64,000 bases of DNA from assembly GCF_010820565.1 (NCBI RefSeq), contig NZ_JAAIJQ010000016.1, positions 1-64,000 on the forward strand, given 5' to 3'. The translations under genes were made by a program, and so were the position numbers. Below the pieces are notes generated by a model. It ran no database searches and was not told the origin of the DNA. It saw only the letters and a list, made by a program, of their open reading frames with translations. Each line of letters starts with the position of its first letter. The first letter of the stretch is position 1. The stretch is from Thiorhodococcus minor (lineage in GTDB: Bacteria; Pseudomonadota; Gammaproteobacteria; Chromatiales; Chromatiaceae). Below are positions 17,864 through 26,094 of this stretch, piece after piece.

Positions 17864-19132
17864 ATGAAGATCTACAATCTCTTCCCCCGTCTCGCCGGCC
17901 GTTTCTCCGACTGGGGGCCGCACCTGGAACGGGCCGCTTCGATGGGGCTCGACTGGGTGTTCGTCAACCCCATCCAGAAGACGGGACGCTCCGCCAGCCT
18001 CTACTCCATCGCCGACTATTTCGCGATCAACAAGGACTTCCTGCGCCCACGCGCCCGAGTCTCGCCAGAGGATCAGGTTCGCGCCATGGTCGAAACGGCC
18101 AAGTCGCATGGCCTATCCATGATGATCGACCTGGTCATCAACCACTGCGCGGTGGATTCCAAGCTGGTCAAGGAGTATCCGGAGTGGTTCGTGCGGCATG
18201 GCAGCAAGGTCGCCAACCCCTTCTGCTTGGAGGCGGACGGCACCAAGGTCGTTTGGTACGACCTCGCGCAGTTCGATCACGAGCATTCGCCGGACCGCGA
18301 GGGGCTCCAGGACTATTGCGTCGAGCTGATCGAATATCTCGTCGACCTCGGCTTCCGCGGCTTCCGCTGCGACGCCGCCTACCAGATCCCCAACGACGTC
18401 TGGCAGAAGCTCATCAGCCGGGTCCGCAAGCGTCACCCAGAGACCGTCTTCATCGCCGAAACGCTCGGCTGCTCGCCCGAGCAGACCGCGGCAACGGCCC
18501 GCGCCGGGTTCGATGCCATCTTCAATAGCTCGAAATGGTGGGATTTCGAGGGCGACTGGCTGCTCGATCAATACAGCCTCACCCGCGAGGTCGCCCCCTC
18601 CATCAGCTTCCCCGAGAGCCACGACACCGAGCGGCTCTACTGCGAGTCCGGCGACAACGCCGACGCCATGCGGCAACGCTACCTCTTCGCCGCCCTCTTC
18701 TCCTCGGGGGTCATGATCCCGATCGGTTTCGAGTATGGGTTCCGCAGCCGGCTCGACGTCGTCAATACGCAGCCCGACCAATGGGAAGGGGTCAATGTCG
18801 ACCTGACCCATTACATCGCCCAGATCAACCGGATCAAGGACACCTATCCCGTCTTTCAGAGCGAGGGGCCGATCAGGCGGCTGGACACCTCGAATCCAGC
18901 GGTCCTGCTGCTCCACAAGAAGCACCCTCGCGGCAAGGGCGAGGCCCTGCTCGCGCTCAACAAGGACCCCTGGAGCCGCCAGCATTTCTATGTGGAGGAC
19001 CTCTACCGCCACATCGAGGGACAGGGACCGCTCATCGACGCCTCCCCTGAGTGGCCGATGGATTATCTCCCGACACCCTTCGACTTCGAGCTCGGCCCCG
19101 GCATGGGCCGAATCCTGGTCACGGAGCCCTGA
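17864..19132 (+). CDS. GH13 alpha-amylase-family enzyme
   Basis: This 422-residue protein has a TIM-barrel GH13 catalytic set: nucleophile Asp170 (GFRGFRCDAA), acid/base Glu199 (VFIAETLG) and transition-state Asp254 (FPESHDTERL). It starts MKIYNLFPRLAG. There is no signal peptide, so it is cytosolic. The short core and the N-terminus resemble maltosyltransferase (GlgE)-like and other intracellular members, but the substrate cannot be fixed from sequence. It follows glgA by about 156 bases, supporting a role in glycogen turnover. The start at 17864 is the first in-frame ATG giving the conserved barrel start. Confidence 0.85.
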   Translation: MKIYNLFPRLAGRFSDWGPHLERAASMGLDWVFVNPIQKTGRSASLYSIADYFAINKDFLRPRARVSPEDQVRAMVETAKSHGLSMMIDLVINHCAVDSKLVKEYPEWFVRHGSKVANPFCLEADGTKVVWYDLAQFDHEHSPDREGLQDYCVELIEYLVDLGFRGFRCDAAYQIPNDVWQKLISRVRKRHPETVFIAETLGCSPEQTAATARAGFDAIFNSSKWWDFEGDWLLDQYSLTREVAPSISFPESHDTERLYCESGDNADAMRQRYLFAALFSSGVMIPIGFEYGFRSRLDVVNTQPDQWEGVNVDLTHYIAQINRIKDTYPVFQSEGPIRRLDTSNPAVLLLHKKHPRGKGEALLALNKDPWSRQHFYVEDLYRHIEGQGPLIDASPEWPMDYLPTPFDFELGPGMGRILVTEP

Positions 19133-19157
19133 GAAACGTCAGCCGGGAGACGTGCAA

Positions 19158-19748
19158 ATGCCTCGACGCATCCCCCGCATCTTGCTAACGATCTGGGCCG
19201 GCTTCTTTCTAGCCGCTTGTGCGCATGCGCCAACGGACCTGGCCAAAGATCTGCCAGCGCCCGAGGCCAAGACCGAGGGACCTGTGACGGCGGAAGACGG
19301 CGCGCCGATTGGCGATGAAGACGCCCAGGAGACCGCCGACGGGGCGCCGACCGACGCGGCTACCGGATCACCGGAGGAATCGGGAGACGCCGAAAAGGCC
19401 CGCAAGCTCAGCATCTCGCTGAGCGAGCAGGCATTCAGCTACTCGGAAGGCGATGAGGTGGTCAGAACCGGGCCGATCTCGTCCGGGGCCGAAGGCTACC
19501 CGACGCCGACCGGCAAGTTCGCCATTCTCAGCAAGGACGAGGACAAGGTCTCCTCACGCTACACCAACCAGCTCGGCATGCAGGCCTGGATGCCTTACGC
19601 CATGCAGTTCCACGGCCACTACTTCCTGCACGAGGGCTGGCTGCCCGGCCACCCGGACTCACACGGCTGCGTGCGCGTCGGCGAGAAAGACGCCAGGTTT
19701 CTGTTCGAGCGGATGAAGATCGGGGATACCGTGACGGTGAAGCCCTAG
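19158..19748 (+). CDS. Lipoprotein L,D-transpeptidase (YkuD domain)
   Basis: The 196-residue protein has a lipoprotein signal ending in FFLAAC (lipid on Cys21), an acidic disordered linker to about residue 85, and a YkuD domain. Active-site residues are in HEGWLPGHPDSHGCVRVG, with the catalytic Cys in SHGCVR. Substrate-end motifs such as TPTGKFAILSKDED are also present. It would form L,D-crosslinks or anchor proteins to peptidoglycan in the periplasm. The N-terminal charge pattern after Cys21 suggests outer-membrane sorting. Its gap to the GH13 gene is 25 bases, so co-transcription is likely. Confidence 0.9.
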   Translation: MPRRIPRILLTIWAGFFLAACAHAPTDLAKDLPAPEAKTEGPVTAEDGAPIGDEDAQETADGAPTDAATGSPEESGDAEKARKLSISLSEQAFSYSEGDEVVRTGPISSGAEGYPTPTGKFAILSKDEDKVSSRYTNQLGMQAWMPYAMQFHGHYFLHEGWLPGHPDSHGCVRVGEKDARFLFERMKIGDTVTVKP

Positions 19749-19903
19749 GCGGGAGTCGCGGATCCTTCAGCCGCCTTAGCGCCTCGTCGGCACTGTCAGC
19801 ATTCCGGCCTGGACGACGCAATTCGAGTCGCGAAGGGCACGAAGTACTCGAAGAGAGATCACGCCATCCCTGGCAAGAATCGGCTCCTCAGGCCCAGCAA
19901 CCC

Positions 19904-20188
19904 TCAGAGACAGGCCCCTTTCGACGTATTGCAGCGGCCGGAGCAGCAATCATCGCCGGTCGAGCAAGCCTCCTTCTTCAAGGCGCAGCTCGGGGTCGGC
20001 GGATCCTCCTGGCAGACGCTAGAGTCCGCGCAATCGCCGTCGTCGCAGTCCGTCAAGCCGTCACCGTCGTCATCGAGCGAGTTATCGCAGATCTCGAACA
20101 AAGGCTCGCTGCCGCAGTCCTGCCCACCGTCTTGGCCTACGGACACATTTCCCCATTCACCCACGAAACCCGCTGTCATCGCCGCCAA
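19904..20188 (-). CDS. Cys-rich ORF with Asp-rich loop and knottin-like C-terminus
   Basis: This 94-codon ORF has two recognisable parts. CDNSLDDDGDGLTDCDDGDC resembles Ca-binding, disulfide-bonded repeats common in secreted proteins of Myxococcota. The C-terminal part, starting SCALKKEAC, follows the spacing C-x6-C-x5-CC-x3-C-x6-C, which is that of inhibitor-cystine-knot peptides. No signal peptide is visible. The frame is open upstream to about 20262 with only a TTG (20188) or ATG (20179) as start. It may be the 3' remnant of a larger secreted protein rather than an intact gene. Confidence 0.45.
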   Translation of the reverse strand: MAAMTAGFVGEWGNVSVGQDGGQDCGSEPLFEICDNSLDDDGDGLTDCDDGDCADSSVCQEDPPTPSCALKKEACSTGDDCCSGRCNTSKGACL

Positions 20189-20253
20189 CCTATCCCGGTG
20201 AGTTATGCAAGCTAGCCTGGTCGAGCCTAAGCTGCTGTCTGGAAACTCGCAGC

Positions 20254-20304
20254 GGCGAATTCAGCCGCCCTAGATACCCTCACGGGTGGGCGACTGAAAT
20301 CGCC
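20254..20304. repeat. GGCGA-TTCAG inverted repeat
   Basis: GGCGAATTCAGCCGCCC (20254-20270) and GGGCGACTGAAATCGCC (20288-20304) are complementary at 15 of 17 positions, separated by 17 bases. No ORF or T-tract is linked to it. It looks like another dispersed palindromic repeat family. Confidence 0.7.
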
Positions 20305-20358
20305 GCCACACCCATCCATCAGGGTCTCAACGATGATTTCCAGACAGTCTCCAAGGCT

Positions 20359-22026
20359 TCAGGTTCTCAGCTCCTGCGCCATGCGCGTACCGTCGGCGGC
20401 GATCCTTGACTCCGGCGTCGGTAGGGCCGAGGGGTCTTCTCTGAGGGATTTGAGCAGCCCCCAGACCATCGCCAGCAGGACGAAGGAGATCGGGAAGGCG
20501 GCGGCGATGGAGGCGGTCTGCAAGGCCTTCAATCCACCGGCCACCAGCAGCACGGCGGCAACCACGCCCTCGCCCATGCCCCAGATGATGCGGAAGGTCT
20601 TCGGCGGGTTCTCGTCGCCCATGGACAGCATGGTCGTGATGACCAGGGTGCCCGAGTCCGATGAGGTGATGAACCAGGTGGCCAGCAGGAAGGTGGCCAA
20701 GGCCGACAGCGGCCAGACCGCCCAGCTCATATCGCCCATCCAGGACATACTGCCGAGGTTGTCGATGGTGGTGTACAAGGCGTTCGGCAGGTTCCAGGCC
20801 ATGACCGTATCGATGACGCCGGCGCCGTCGACCGCGTTCAGCTCTTGCCAGATGGCATTGCCGCCGAACATGCAGATCCAGAAGAAGGCGATGGTAGTCG
20901 GTACGAACATCACGCCGACCATGAATTCGCGAATGGTCCTGCCGCGCGAGATGCGGGCGATGAACATGCCCACGAACGGCGCCCAGGAGATCCACCAGCC
21001 CCAGTAGAAGATGGTCCATGCACCCTGCCAGGCGGAGTTGCCGGTATCGTTGGCCGCATAGAAGCCCATGGGCACGACATTCCACAGGTAGTTTCCGAAC
21101 GAGGTGACGAACAGGCTCATCAGGAAATCGAAGGGCCCGATCACGACGAACGCGGCCAGCAGGATGATCGACAGCCAGATGTTCCATTCCGAGATGATGC
21201 GGATGCCGTTGCCGACACCTGAGACCGCCGATGCGGTGCCAATGAGCGAGATCACCAGGATGAGCGTCAGCTGGGTCGGCACGCCGGGGTCGATGCCGAA
21301 CAGCACGTTGAGGCCCGTGGCCATCTGGCTGACCCCGAGCCCCAAGGAGGTGGCGACGCCGAAGACGGTGCCGAACACCGCCAGTAGGTCGACGGCATGG
21401 CCGATCGGGCCGTAGATCCGCTCACCGATCAGCGGATACAGCGCCGAGCGCATGGTCAGCGGGAGCTTCTTACGGAATCCGAAATAGGCCAGGCAGAGCC
21501 CGACCACCACGTAGACGGCCCAGCCGTGGAATCCCCAGTGAAAGAAGGTCACCCGCAGCGCGTCCACGCCGCGCTGAACGGTCATCTCCGTGTTGCCCTG
21601 CATGTCGGCGTGAGGGTTGTTGGGGTAGCCGAATGAGCCCGAGCTGTCGAAGTAGAAGATCGGCTCCGCGACGCCGAAGAAGAGGATGCCGATGCCGACC
21701 CCCGCCGAGAACAGCATCGCAAACCAGGAGAAGTTGCTGAACTCCGGGCGATCGCTGTCGTCTCCCAGACGGATGGAGCCCCACCTGGAGAACATCAGAA
21801 AGAGGCAGACGCCGAGCATGCCGGTGACGGTGGAGATGTAGTACCAGGACAGGCCGTTCTCGATCCAGCTGCGGACCGCGCTATAGAGGCTGCCGGCAAA
21901 TTCGACATTCAGTACGGTAAAGATCACGAAGGCCGCCACCATCCCCTTGGCGGCGATTCCCATGCCGGGATGGAGTCCGGAGAATATTCCCCGGGTCGCA
22001 ACTAGGTTGTCTCTCGGATCAGTCAT
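20359..22026 (-). CDS. BCCT-family betaine/choline/carnitine transporter
   Basis: This 555-residue inner-membrane protein has about twelve transmembrane segments and the BCCT core: GIGILFFGVAEPIFYF, FHWGFHGWAVYV, then FYWGWWISWAPFVGMFIARISRGRTIREF and ITSSDSGTLVITT. Such carriers import glycine betaine or choline with Na+ or H+ for osmoprotection. The start MTDPRDNLVATRG is chosen because it gives a normal short cytosolic N-terminus; the frame extends upstream without family-like sequence. Substrate is not resolvable. The short C-terminal tail suggests limited osmosensing. Confidence 0.93.
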   Translation of the reverse strand: MTDPRDNLVATRGIFSGLHPGMGIAAKGMVAAFVIFTVLNVEFAGSLYSAVRSWIENGLSWYYISTVTGMLGVCLFLMFSRWGSIRLGDDSDRPEFSNFSWFAMLFSAGVGIGILFFGVAEPIFYFDSSGSFGYPNNPHADMQGNTEMTVQRGVDALRVTFFHWGFHGWAVYVVVGLCLAYFGFRKKLPLTMRSALYPLIGERIYGPIGHAVDLLAVFGTVFGVATSLGLGVSQMATGLNVLFGIDPGVPTQLTLILVISLIGTASAVSGVGNGIRIISEWNIWLSIILLAAFVVIGPFDFLMSLFVTSFGNYLWNVVPMGFYAANDTGNSAWQGAWTIFYWGWWISWAPFVGMFIARISRGRTIREFMVGVMFVPTTIAFFWICMFGGNAIWQELNAVDGAGVIDTVMAWNLPNALYTTIDNLGSMSWMGDMSWAVWPLSALATFLLATWFITSSDSGTLVITTMLSMGDENPPKTFRIIWGMGEGVVAAVLLVAGGLKALQTASIAAAFPISFVLLAMVWGLLKSLREDPSALPTPESRIAADGTRMAQELRT

Positions 22027-22810
22027 AGGCTGTACTTGCGGTTGATTAACTGTTGAGGTGCGCGCCGGAGCGCGCACTCGATCAGCGAGGACTTTGATGT
22101 ATGGAGCAGTTGCGGCCGTAAACGAGCCGCTTGTGTCTTCGGTGATGACGCCCAACCGGCTCGGCCGTGCGGAGTCCTGGCGGGTGTGCGCCTGCAAGCT
22201 TGATGAGCCAGACAGGTCGGCGCGCTGCGCATGCAGGGGCAGGCAGAACGGCACCTCGGGTGCCGAGCACGAACTGTTCGGGAGGCCGTATCATAACAGG
22301 TCCCCCAGGGCGCAGACCCTACCCCCCTGGCAATGGCGCCGCGGGGCGAGCCCTGTCTACCCTCATCCCATGGAAATCGCCTTGCGATCAGCTCCGCATC
22401 CTCGGCGCCAGGCCACCATAAGGTGATTTCCTCGAATGATCCTACCCAGAACAGCGCCTCCAGTAGGATGGGCAAAGCCCCTGGCACGCCGGCGCGCATG
22501 GGGAAGGCTTTTGTGGGGCGTGCCCACCCAGGTCCGCTCAGGCGCCTGGACGATGGGCATGCTGCGCTTTGCCCATCCTAGGGGGAATCTGTTTCCCGGA
22601 AATCACATAAAGGCCAGGGCTCACGGTGACATCATGCTCCGCGGCAGCGGCAGCATCCTCGTGACATTGCAGGGCCCGACTAGCGGTCGTTCGGCTGACA
22701 CCCGAGTGTGCAGCGATGATTCAGATCCTGCAAAGACGTGTACGTGCTGGAGGCGATCGCCCAATCCCTGGGCGCTCGGAGAGCTCCGCGAGCAAGCTAG
22801 GAGCGGAAGC
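22027..22810. other. 784-bp intergenic region upstream of the BCCT gene
   Basis: No credible coding sequence is seen. The left part would hold the BCCT promoter. The centre contains a long inverted repeat (22464-22580). The right part, up to the DHH gene stop, shows no recognisable structure. Confidence 0.55.
22464..22580. repeat. TAGGATGGGCAAAGC long inverted repeat
   Basis: TAGGATGGGCAAAGC (22464-22478) and GCTTTGCCCATCCTA (22566-22580) are perfect 15-bp inverted ends. Inside, GATGGGCA and TGCCCATC give a second hairpin at the right end. The architecture parallels the GTAGGGTGGAC family, but the sequence differs. Confidence 0.75.
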
Positions 22811-23764
22811 TCAGAACGCGGCCCGAAAGGCGGCGACGAAGGCGTCGTAGCCACTCTCCGGGAGGTCGTTGATCCCAGCGGCAGCCTTGCGCCCTCCCCC
22901 GGTCGGGAACTGGCGACACAGGGCGTCGGCGCCCTCGGGCCTGGCGATGGGGGCACGCACGCTGACCACGAATCCGCCTTGGGTCAGGCGCGTCAGGATG
23001 GCGTGCGCCTTCTCGGGCTCCGCCTGAGCCAGCTCGTTGGCGAGCACGCCGCTGGCGCGGCGCGCCCAGGGCTCGGCCGGCAGGACGAAGAGCCGGTGAC
23101 CCGCATCATCCAGCTCAGGGGCGACGGCGCGGGATTGCTCCATATCCTCGGCATAGCCATCGCGCAGGGCGGCAAAGGCGGCGTCTTCCGCAATGAAGGC
23201 CAGCGGGTCTGCGTAGGGATGCAGGCGTCGGTAGAGCTCCTGAGGCGCGAAGTGCAGGTCCTCGACCGAAGGCCCGTAACCATTGTAGTTGATGTAGATC
23301 CCCAGCTCGCGCAGCTTGGCGATCTCGGATTCGGGCAGCCCCAGAGGCTCGGCGGCGCGGCGCGCGGATTCGTCGAAGTTGTCGCCGAAGGTGCCGACCA
23401 CGGCCCAGGCCCGCTGGCTGCCCTTCAGGTAGTCGTCGACGAGCAGGCTGGTGCCCTTGTCCGGCAGCGTCTCGATATGGACCTTGAGCGCGGAATGGCT
23501 TGGGATGTCTCCCGGGAAGTGATGATCGAAATAGCGGACGCGAGCGCCGGCCGCGAGCAGCCGCTCCAGGTCCTTGCGATTCTTGTCCAAGGAGATGTCC
23601 AGCACAGTGACCGAGGCGCCCGCCGCGTCCGGCACCTGACGCAGCAGGTCGATCTCGCGCTTCACCCCAGTCACCAAGACCGCATCGACCGGCTCGGCGA
23701 GCCTCAGCTGCTGCAGCGCGCAAATCCCGTCGGCGTCGCCGTTGAACACGTCGTAATGGCTCAT
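22811..23764 (-). CDS. DHH-family phosphoesterase
   Basis: This 317-residue protein begins MSHYDVFNGDADGICAL, the first DHH metal-binding motif (N-x-D-x-D-G). It carries RYFDHHFPGD near residue 78, a metal-binding DHH loop, and ends with a DHHA1-like PTGGGRKAAAGINDLP nucleotide-binding element. Such enzymes hydrolyse small phosphodiesters or nanoRNA with Mn2+. The exact substrate is not clear. It is transcribed alone, away from the thioredoxin operon, with a repeat in the intervening region. Confidence 0.85.
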   Translation of the reverse strand: MSHYDVFNGDADGICALQQLRLAEPVDAVLVTGVKREIDLLRQVPDAAGASVTVLDISLDKNRKDLERLLAAGARVRYFDHHFPGDIPSHSALKVHIETLPDKGTSLLVDDYLKGSQRAWAVVGTFGDNFDESARRAAEPLGLPESEIAKLRELGIYINYNGYGPSVEDLHFAPQELYRRLHPYADPLAFIAEDAAFAALRDGYAEDMEQSRAVAPELDDAGHRLFVLPAEPWARRASGVLANELAQAEPEKAHAILTRLTQGGFVVSVRAPIARPEGADALCRQFPTGGGRKAAAGINDLPESGYDAFVAAFRAAF

Positions 23765-24091
23765 CGAATCTCCCGAAATAGTGAGTCAGCTACAGGCGCC
23801 GCGAACGGCAAGCCCCCGCAACGCAATGAAACTTCGATAGAATGCGGCGTCGATCGGGTCGGCGCCATTCTCGCGTGGAGGCGTCGGTTGTCGTTTGGGT
23901 CAGTCTGCTCGCGCAAGACGGGCAAGCGCGGCGCAGTCCACCGACGCCGACGCGGGATTCGGCGGACTTCGCTCGGGCTCGTCCACCCGACAGGCCCAAC
24001 TGAACGACCAAGGACCTCATGGAGGAGGCATGGGCAATGCTCACTTGCCGACAGAGTCGCTTCGCCTCATCCACAAGCTGAGGGACGTCCC
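23765..24091. other. Divergent intergenic region before the thioredoxin/ApbE operon
   Basis: These 327 bases separate the minus-strand DHH gene from the plus-strand TlpA-like gene. A two-arm GTAGGGTGGAC-family repeat occupies 23917-23990. Beyond that I see no ORF, terminator or recognised operator. Confidence 0.55.
23917..23990. repeat. GTAGGGTGGAC repeat, copy C (two-arm form)
   Basis: The arms read GACGGGCAAGCGCGGCGCAGTCCACC at the left (degenerate outer arm) and GGCGGACTTCGCTCGGGCTCGTCCACCCG at the right, with a GC-rich centre. The layout equals copies B, D and E, but the outer arm has drifted. Confidence 0.65.
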
Positions 24092-24586
24092 ATGAGACTC
24101 AACCACTTGCTCCCACTCCTGATCCTGCTTGGCGGCAGCTCCGCCCAGGCGGCGGATGTCGGCTCGCCCGCCCCGAGCTGCGCCGTCCCGTCGCTCTCGG
24201 GCGATGCACAGGTAGACCCGGCCAGGCTGCGCGGCCGGGTGGTCTACCTGGATTTCTGGGCCTCTTGGTGCGGCCCCTGCGCCAAGTCCTTTCCCTTCAT
24301 CGAGCAGATGCATCGCGACCTGAACGCGCAGGGGCTGGAGGTCGTCGCCATCAATCTCGACGAAGAGCGCCAGGACGCCGAGGGCTTTCTGTCCAAGCAC
24401 CCCGTCAGCTTCACCATCGGCTCCGACCCCAAGGGCAAGTGCCCGAGGCTCTACAAGGTCAAAGGTATGCCGACATCCTACCTGATCGACCGCAGCGGGC
24501 AGATTCGAGACATCCACGAGGGCTTCGAATCCGCGGACGCGCCAAAGATCCGCGCCCAGATCGAATCACTGCTCTCGCAGCCCTAG
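24092..24586 (+). CDS. Periplasmic TlpA-like thiol:disulfide oxidoreductase
   Basis: The 164-residue protein has a Sec signal peptide (cleavage near SSAQA-AD, residue 20) and a thioredoxin fold with WASWCGPC; the redox pair is Cys60/Cys63. The cis-Pro is in KGMPTSYLIDRSG. TlpA/ResA-type proteins reduce specific periplasmic disulfides. It heads an operon with a Cys-tailed DUF4266 lipoprotein, a DUF3570 barrel and ApbE; the next gene starts 10 bases after its stop. The likely client is therefore one of these products, for example the GCGC tail. That client assignment is inferred. Confidence 0.9.
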   Translation: MRLNHLLPLLILLGGSSAQAADVGSPAPSCAVPSLSGDAQVDPARLRGRVVYLDFWASWCGPCAKSFPFIEQMHRDLNAQGLEVVAINLDEERQDAEGFLSKHPVSFTIGSDPKGKCPRLYKVKGMPTSYLIDRSGQIRDIHEGFESADAPKIRAQIESLLSQP

Positions 24587-24595
24587 GAAAGACTC

Positions 24596-24823
24596 ATGCA
24601 CTCAAGACACTCGGCATTGCTCCCCTGCGGACTCGGCACCTTGCTATCGCTCGCGGGCTGCGCCATGGACGTCGCCCCCTGGGAGCGCGGCAACCTCGCC
24701 CGCCAAGAGATGGCGCTCGAGCCCTACCCGCTGGAGGCAGTCTTCAGGCAGCACGTCTTCTTCTCGAAAGAGGCCGTCAGTGGCGGCTATGGCATCGGAG
24801 GTGGCGGCTGTGGCTGCAACTGA
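24596..24823 (+). CDS. DUF4266 small lipoprotein with Gly/Cys C-terminal tail
   Basis: The 75-residue precursor has a lipobox LSLAGC (lipid on Cys22), then a conserved short core (PWERGNLARQEMALEPYPLEAVFRQHVFFSKEA) and an unusual tail GGYGIGGGGCGCN. Matches to this core and tail define DUF4266. The mature part is only about 54 residues and ends with two Cys in the last four residues, so it may bind metal, form disulfides or be modified. Its 3' end overlaps the DUF3570 start by 35 bases, so the two are tightly coupled. No function is established. Confidence 0.85.
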   Translation: MHSRHSALLPCGLGTLLSLAGCAMDVAPWERGNLARQEMALEPYPLEAVFRQHVFFSKEAVSGGYGIGGGGCGCN

Positions 24824-26084
24824 CCAGCCCCCGAGCAAGACGCTGACGGCGCTGACCTCAGCGGCACTCGCCCTGCCGGGCATGCCGCAGACTGGCGTCG
24901 CCGCCACGCCCGAGGAGCGCGACTGGGAGGTCGGCTATTTCTACTATGAGGAAGGCGACGACCGCATGACGGTCGAGAGCCTCAACCAGAGCCTGGTCGT
25001 CCCGCTCGGAGACCGGCTCGACATCCGGCTCAACGGCGTGCGCGACACCATCTCCGGCGCTTCCCCCATCTACAACGTCCCGCAGATCCGTTGTGAGGAC
25101 GGCAGGGTCTTCGACGCCCCGGTGCGGACCGTGAGCGGGGCCTCGGGCTCGACCTCCACTGGCGGCCCGCCGCCCGAGCGCCCGCCCCTGAACGACGGGA
25201 GCTGCGGCATCTCAAGTGTGCGTCAGGTCATGCTCGAAAGCACCTTCGAGGACATCCGCACGGCCGGCGATTTCAAGCTGAGCTATTACCGGGACGACAC
25301 GACCCTGAGCTTCGGCGCCGGCCTCTCGCGCGAGAAGGACTACGACTCGGACTTTTTCAGTCTGGACCTCCGCCAGGAGATGAATCAAAAGCTGACCACC
25401 CTGGCGGTCGGCTACAGCCTAGCCTCGGACACCTTCACGCCGCTCAACAAGACCAACTTCTCAGGCGACAAGGAAACCCATCAGCTCTTGGTCGGCGTGA
25501 CCCAGGTCCTGAGCAAGAACGACTTCATCCAAGCCAACCTCACCTATGGCGACAGCAGCGGCTATCTGACCGATCCCTACAAGAACGTCTACCTGCTCTC
25601 CACCAACGAGGCGATCGAGGAATCGCGCCCCGAGGCGCGTCGCCAGTGGAATCTGCTGACCCGCTACGTCCATTACTTCCCAGGGCTCAAGTCGGCCCTC
25701 CACCTCGACTACCGTTACAGCCGCGACGACTGGGGCATTAGCGCGCACACGGTCGAGACCTTCTGGATCCAGTCGCTCGGACAGGGCTGGCAGCTCGTCC
25801 CGAGGCTACGCTATTACAGCCAGGGGCAAGCGGACTTCTACCAGAGTTATTTCGAGGATCTCCCAGCCGACGGCTACTACAGCAGCGACTATCGCCTAGC
25901 CGGCTTCGGCGCGCTCAGCGGCGCACTCAAACTGACGAAGCAGATCACGGATCAGGTACGCCTGGATGCCGGCGTCGAATTCTACGACCGCCAGTCGCAC
26001 TACGCGCTGAACGACCACGACGACAGCAGCTATGCCGACTACGGCTTCACCATCTACAGCCTGAGCGTCGACTTCGCCTTCTGA
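24789..26084 (+). CDS. DUF3570 outer-membrane barrel-like protein
   Basis: The 431-residue protein has an N-terminal signal-like stretch (TLTALTSAALALPGM) and then many amphipathic beta strands such as FKLSYYRDDTTLSFGAGLS. It ends in YSLSVDFAF, with the terminal Phe typical of outer-membrane beta barrels. A DTISGAS stretch at residues 86-92 resembles the flavinylation site recognised by ApbE. The start at 24789 is one of three options (GTG 24780, ATG 24789, GTG 24804) and the ribosome site is weak, as expected for coupling to the overlapping DUF4266 gene. Function is unknown. Confidence 0.85.
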   Translation: MASEVAAVAATDQPPSKTLTALTSAALALPGMPQTGVAATPEERDWEVGYFYYEEGDDRMTVESLNQSLVVPLGDRLDIRLNGVRDTISGASPIYNVPQIRCEDGRVFDAPVRTVSGASGSTSTGGPPPERPPLNDGSCGISSVRQVMLESTFEDIRTAGDFKLSYYRDDTTLSFGAGLSREKDYDSDFFSLDLRQEMNQKLTTLAVGYSLASDTFTPLNKTNFSGDKETHQLLVGVTQVLSKNDFIQANLTYGDSSGYLTDPYKNVYLLSTNEAIEESRPEARRQWNLLTRYVHYFPGLKSALHLDYRYSRDDWGISAHTVETFWIQSLGQGWQLVPRLRYYSQGQADFYQSYFEDLPADGYYSSDYRLAGFGALSGALKLTKQITDQVRLDAGVEFYDRQSHYALNDHDDSSYADYGFTIYSLSVDFAF

Positions 26085-26094
26085 GCCCAGCCAG

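Larger units (their letters stand above)
19749..20358. other. Intergenic region between the L,D-transpeptidase and BCCT genes
   Basis: The region of 610 bases holds a cysteine-rich minus-strand ORF (19904-20188) and an inverted repeat (20254-20304), both listed separately. The remaining sequence shows no gene, tRNA or clear terminator. Confidence 0.6.

Noticed and set aside
20359-22254. Longer BCCT start at 22254
   Set aside because: The extra 76 residues contain no signal or conserved sequence and are encoded in DNA that reads like intergenic sequence; MTDPRDNLV at 22026 is preferred.
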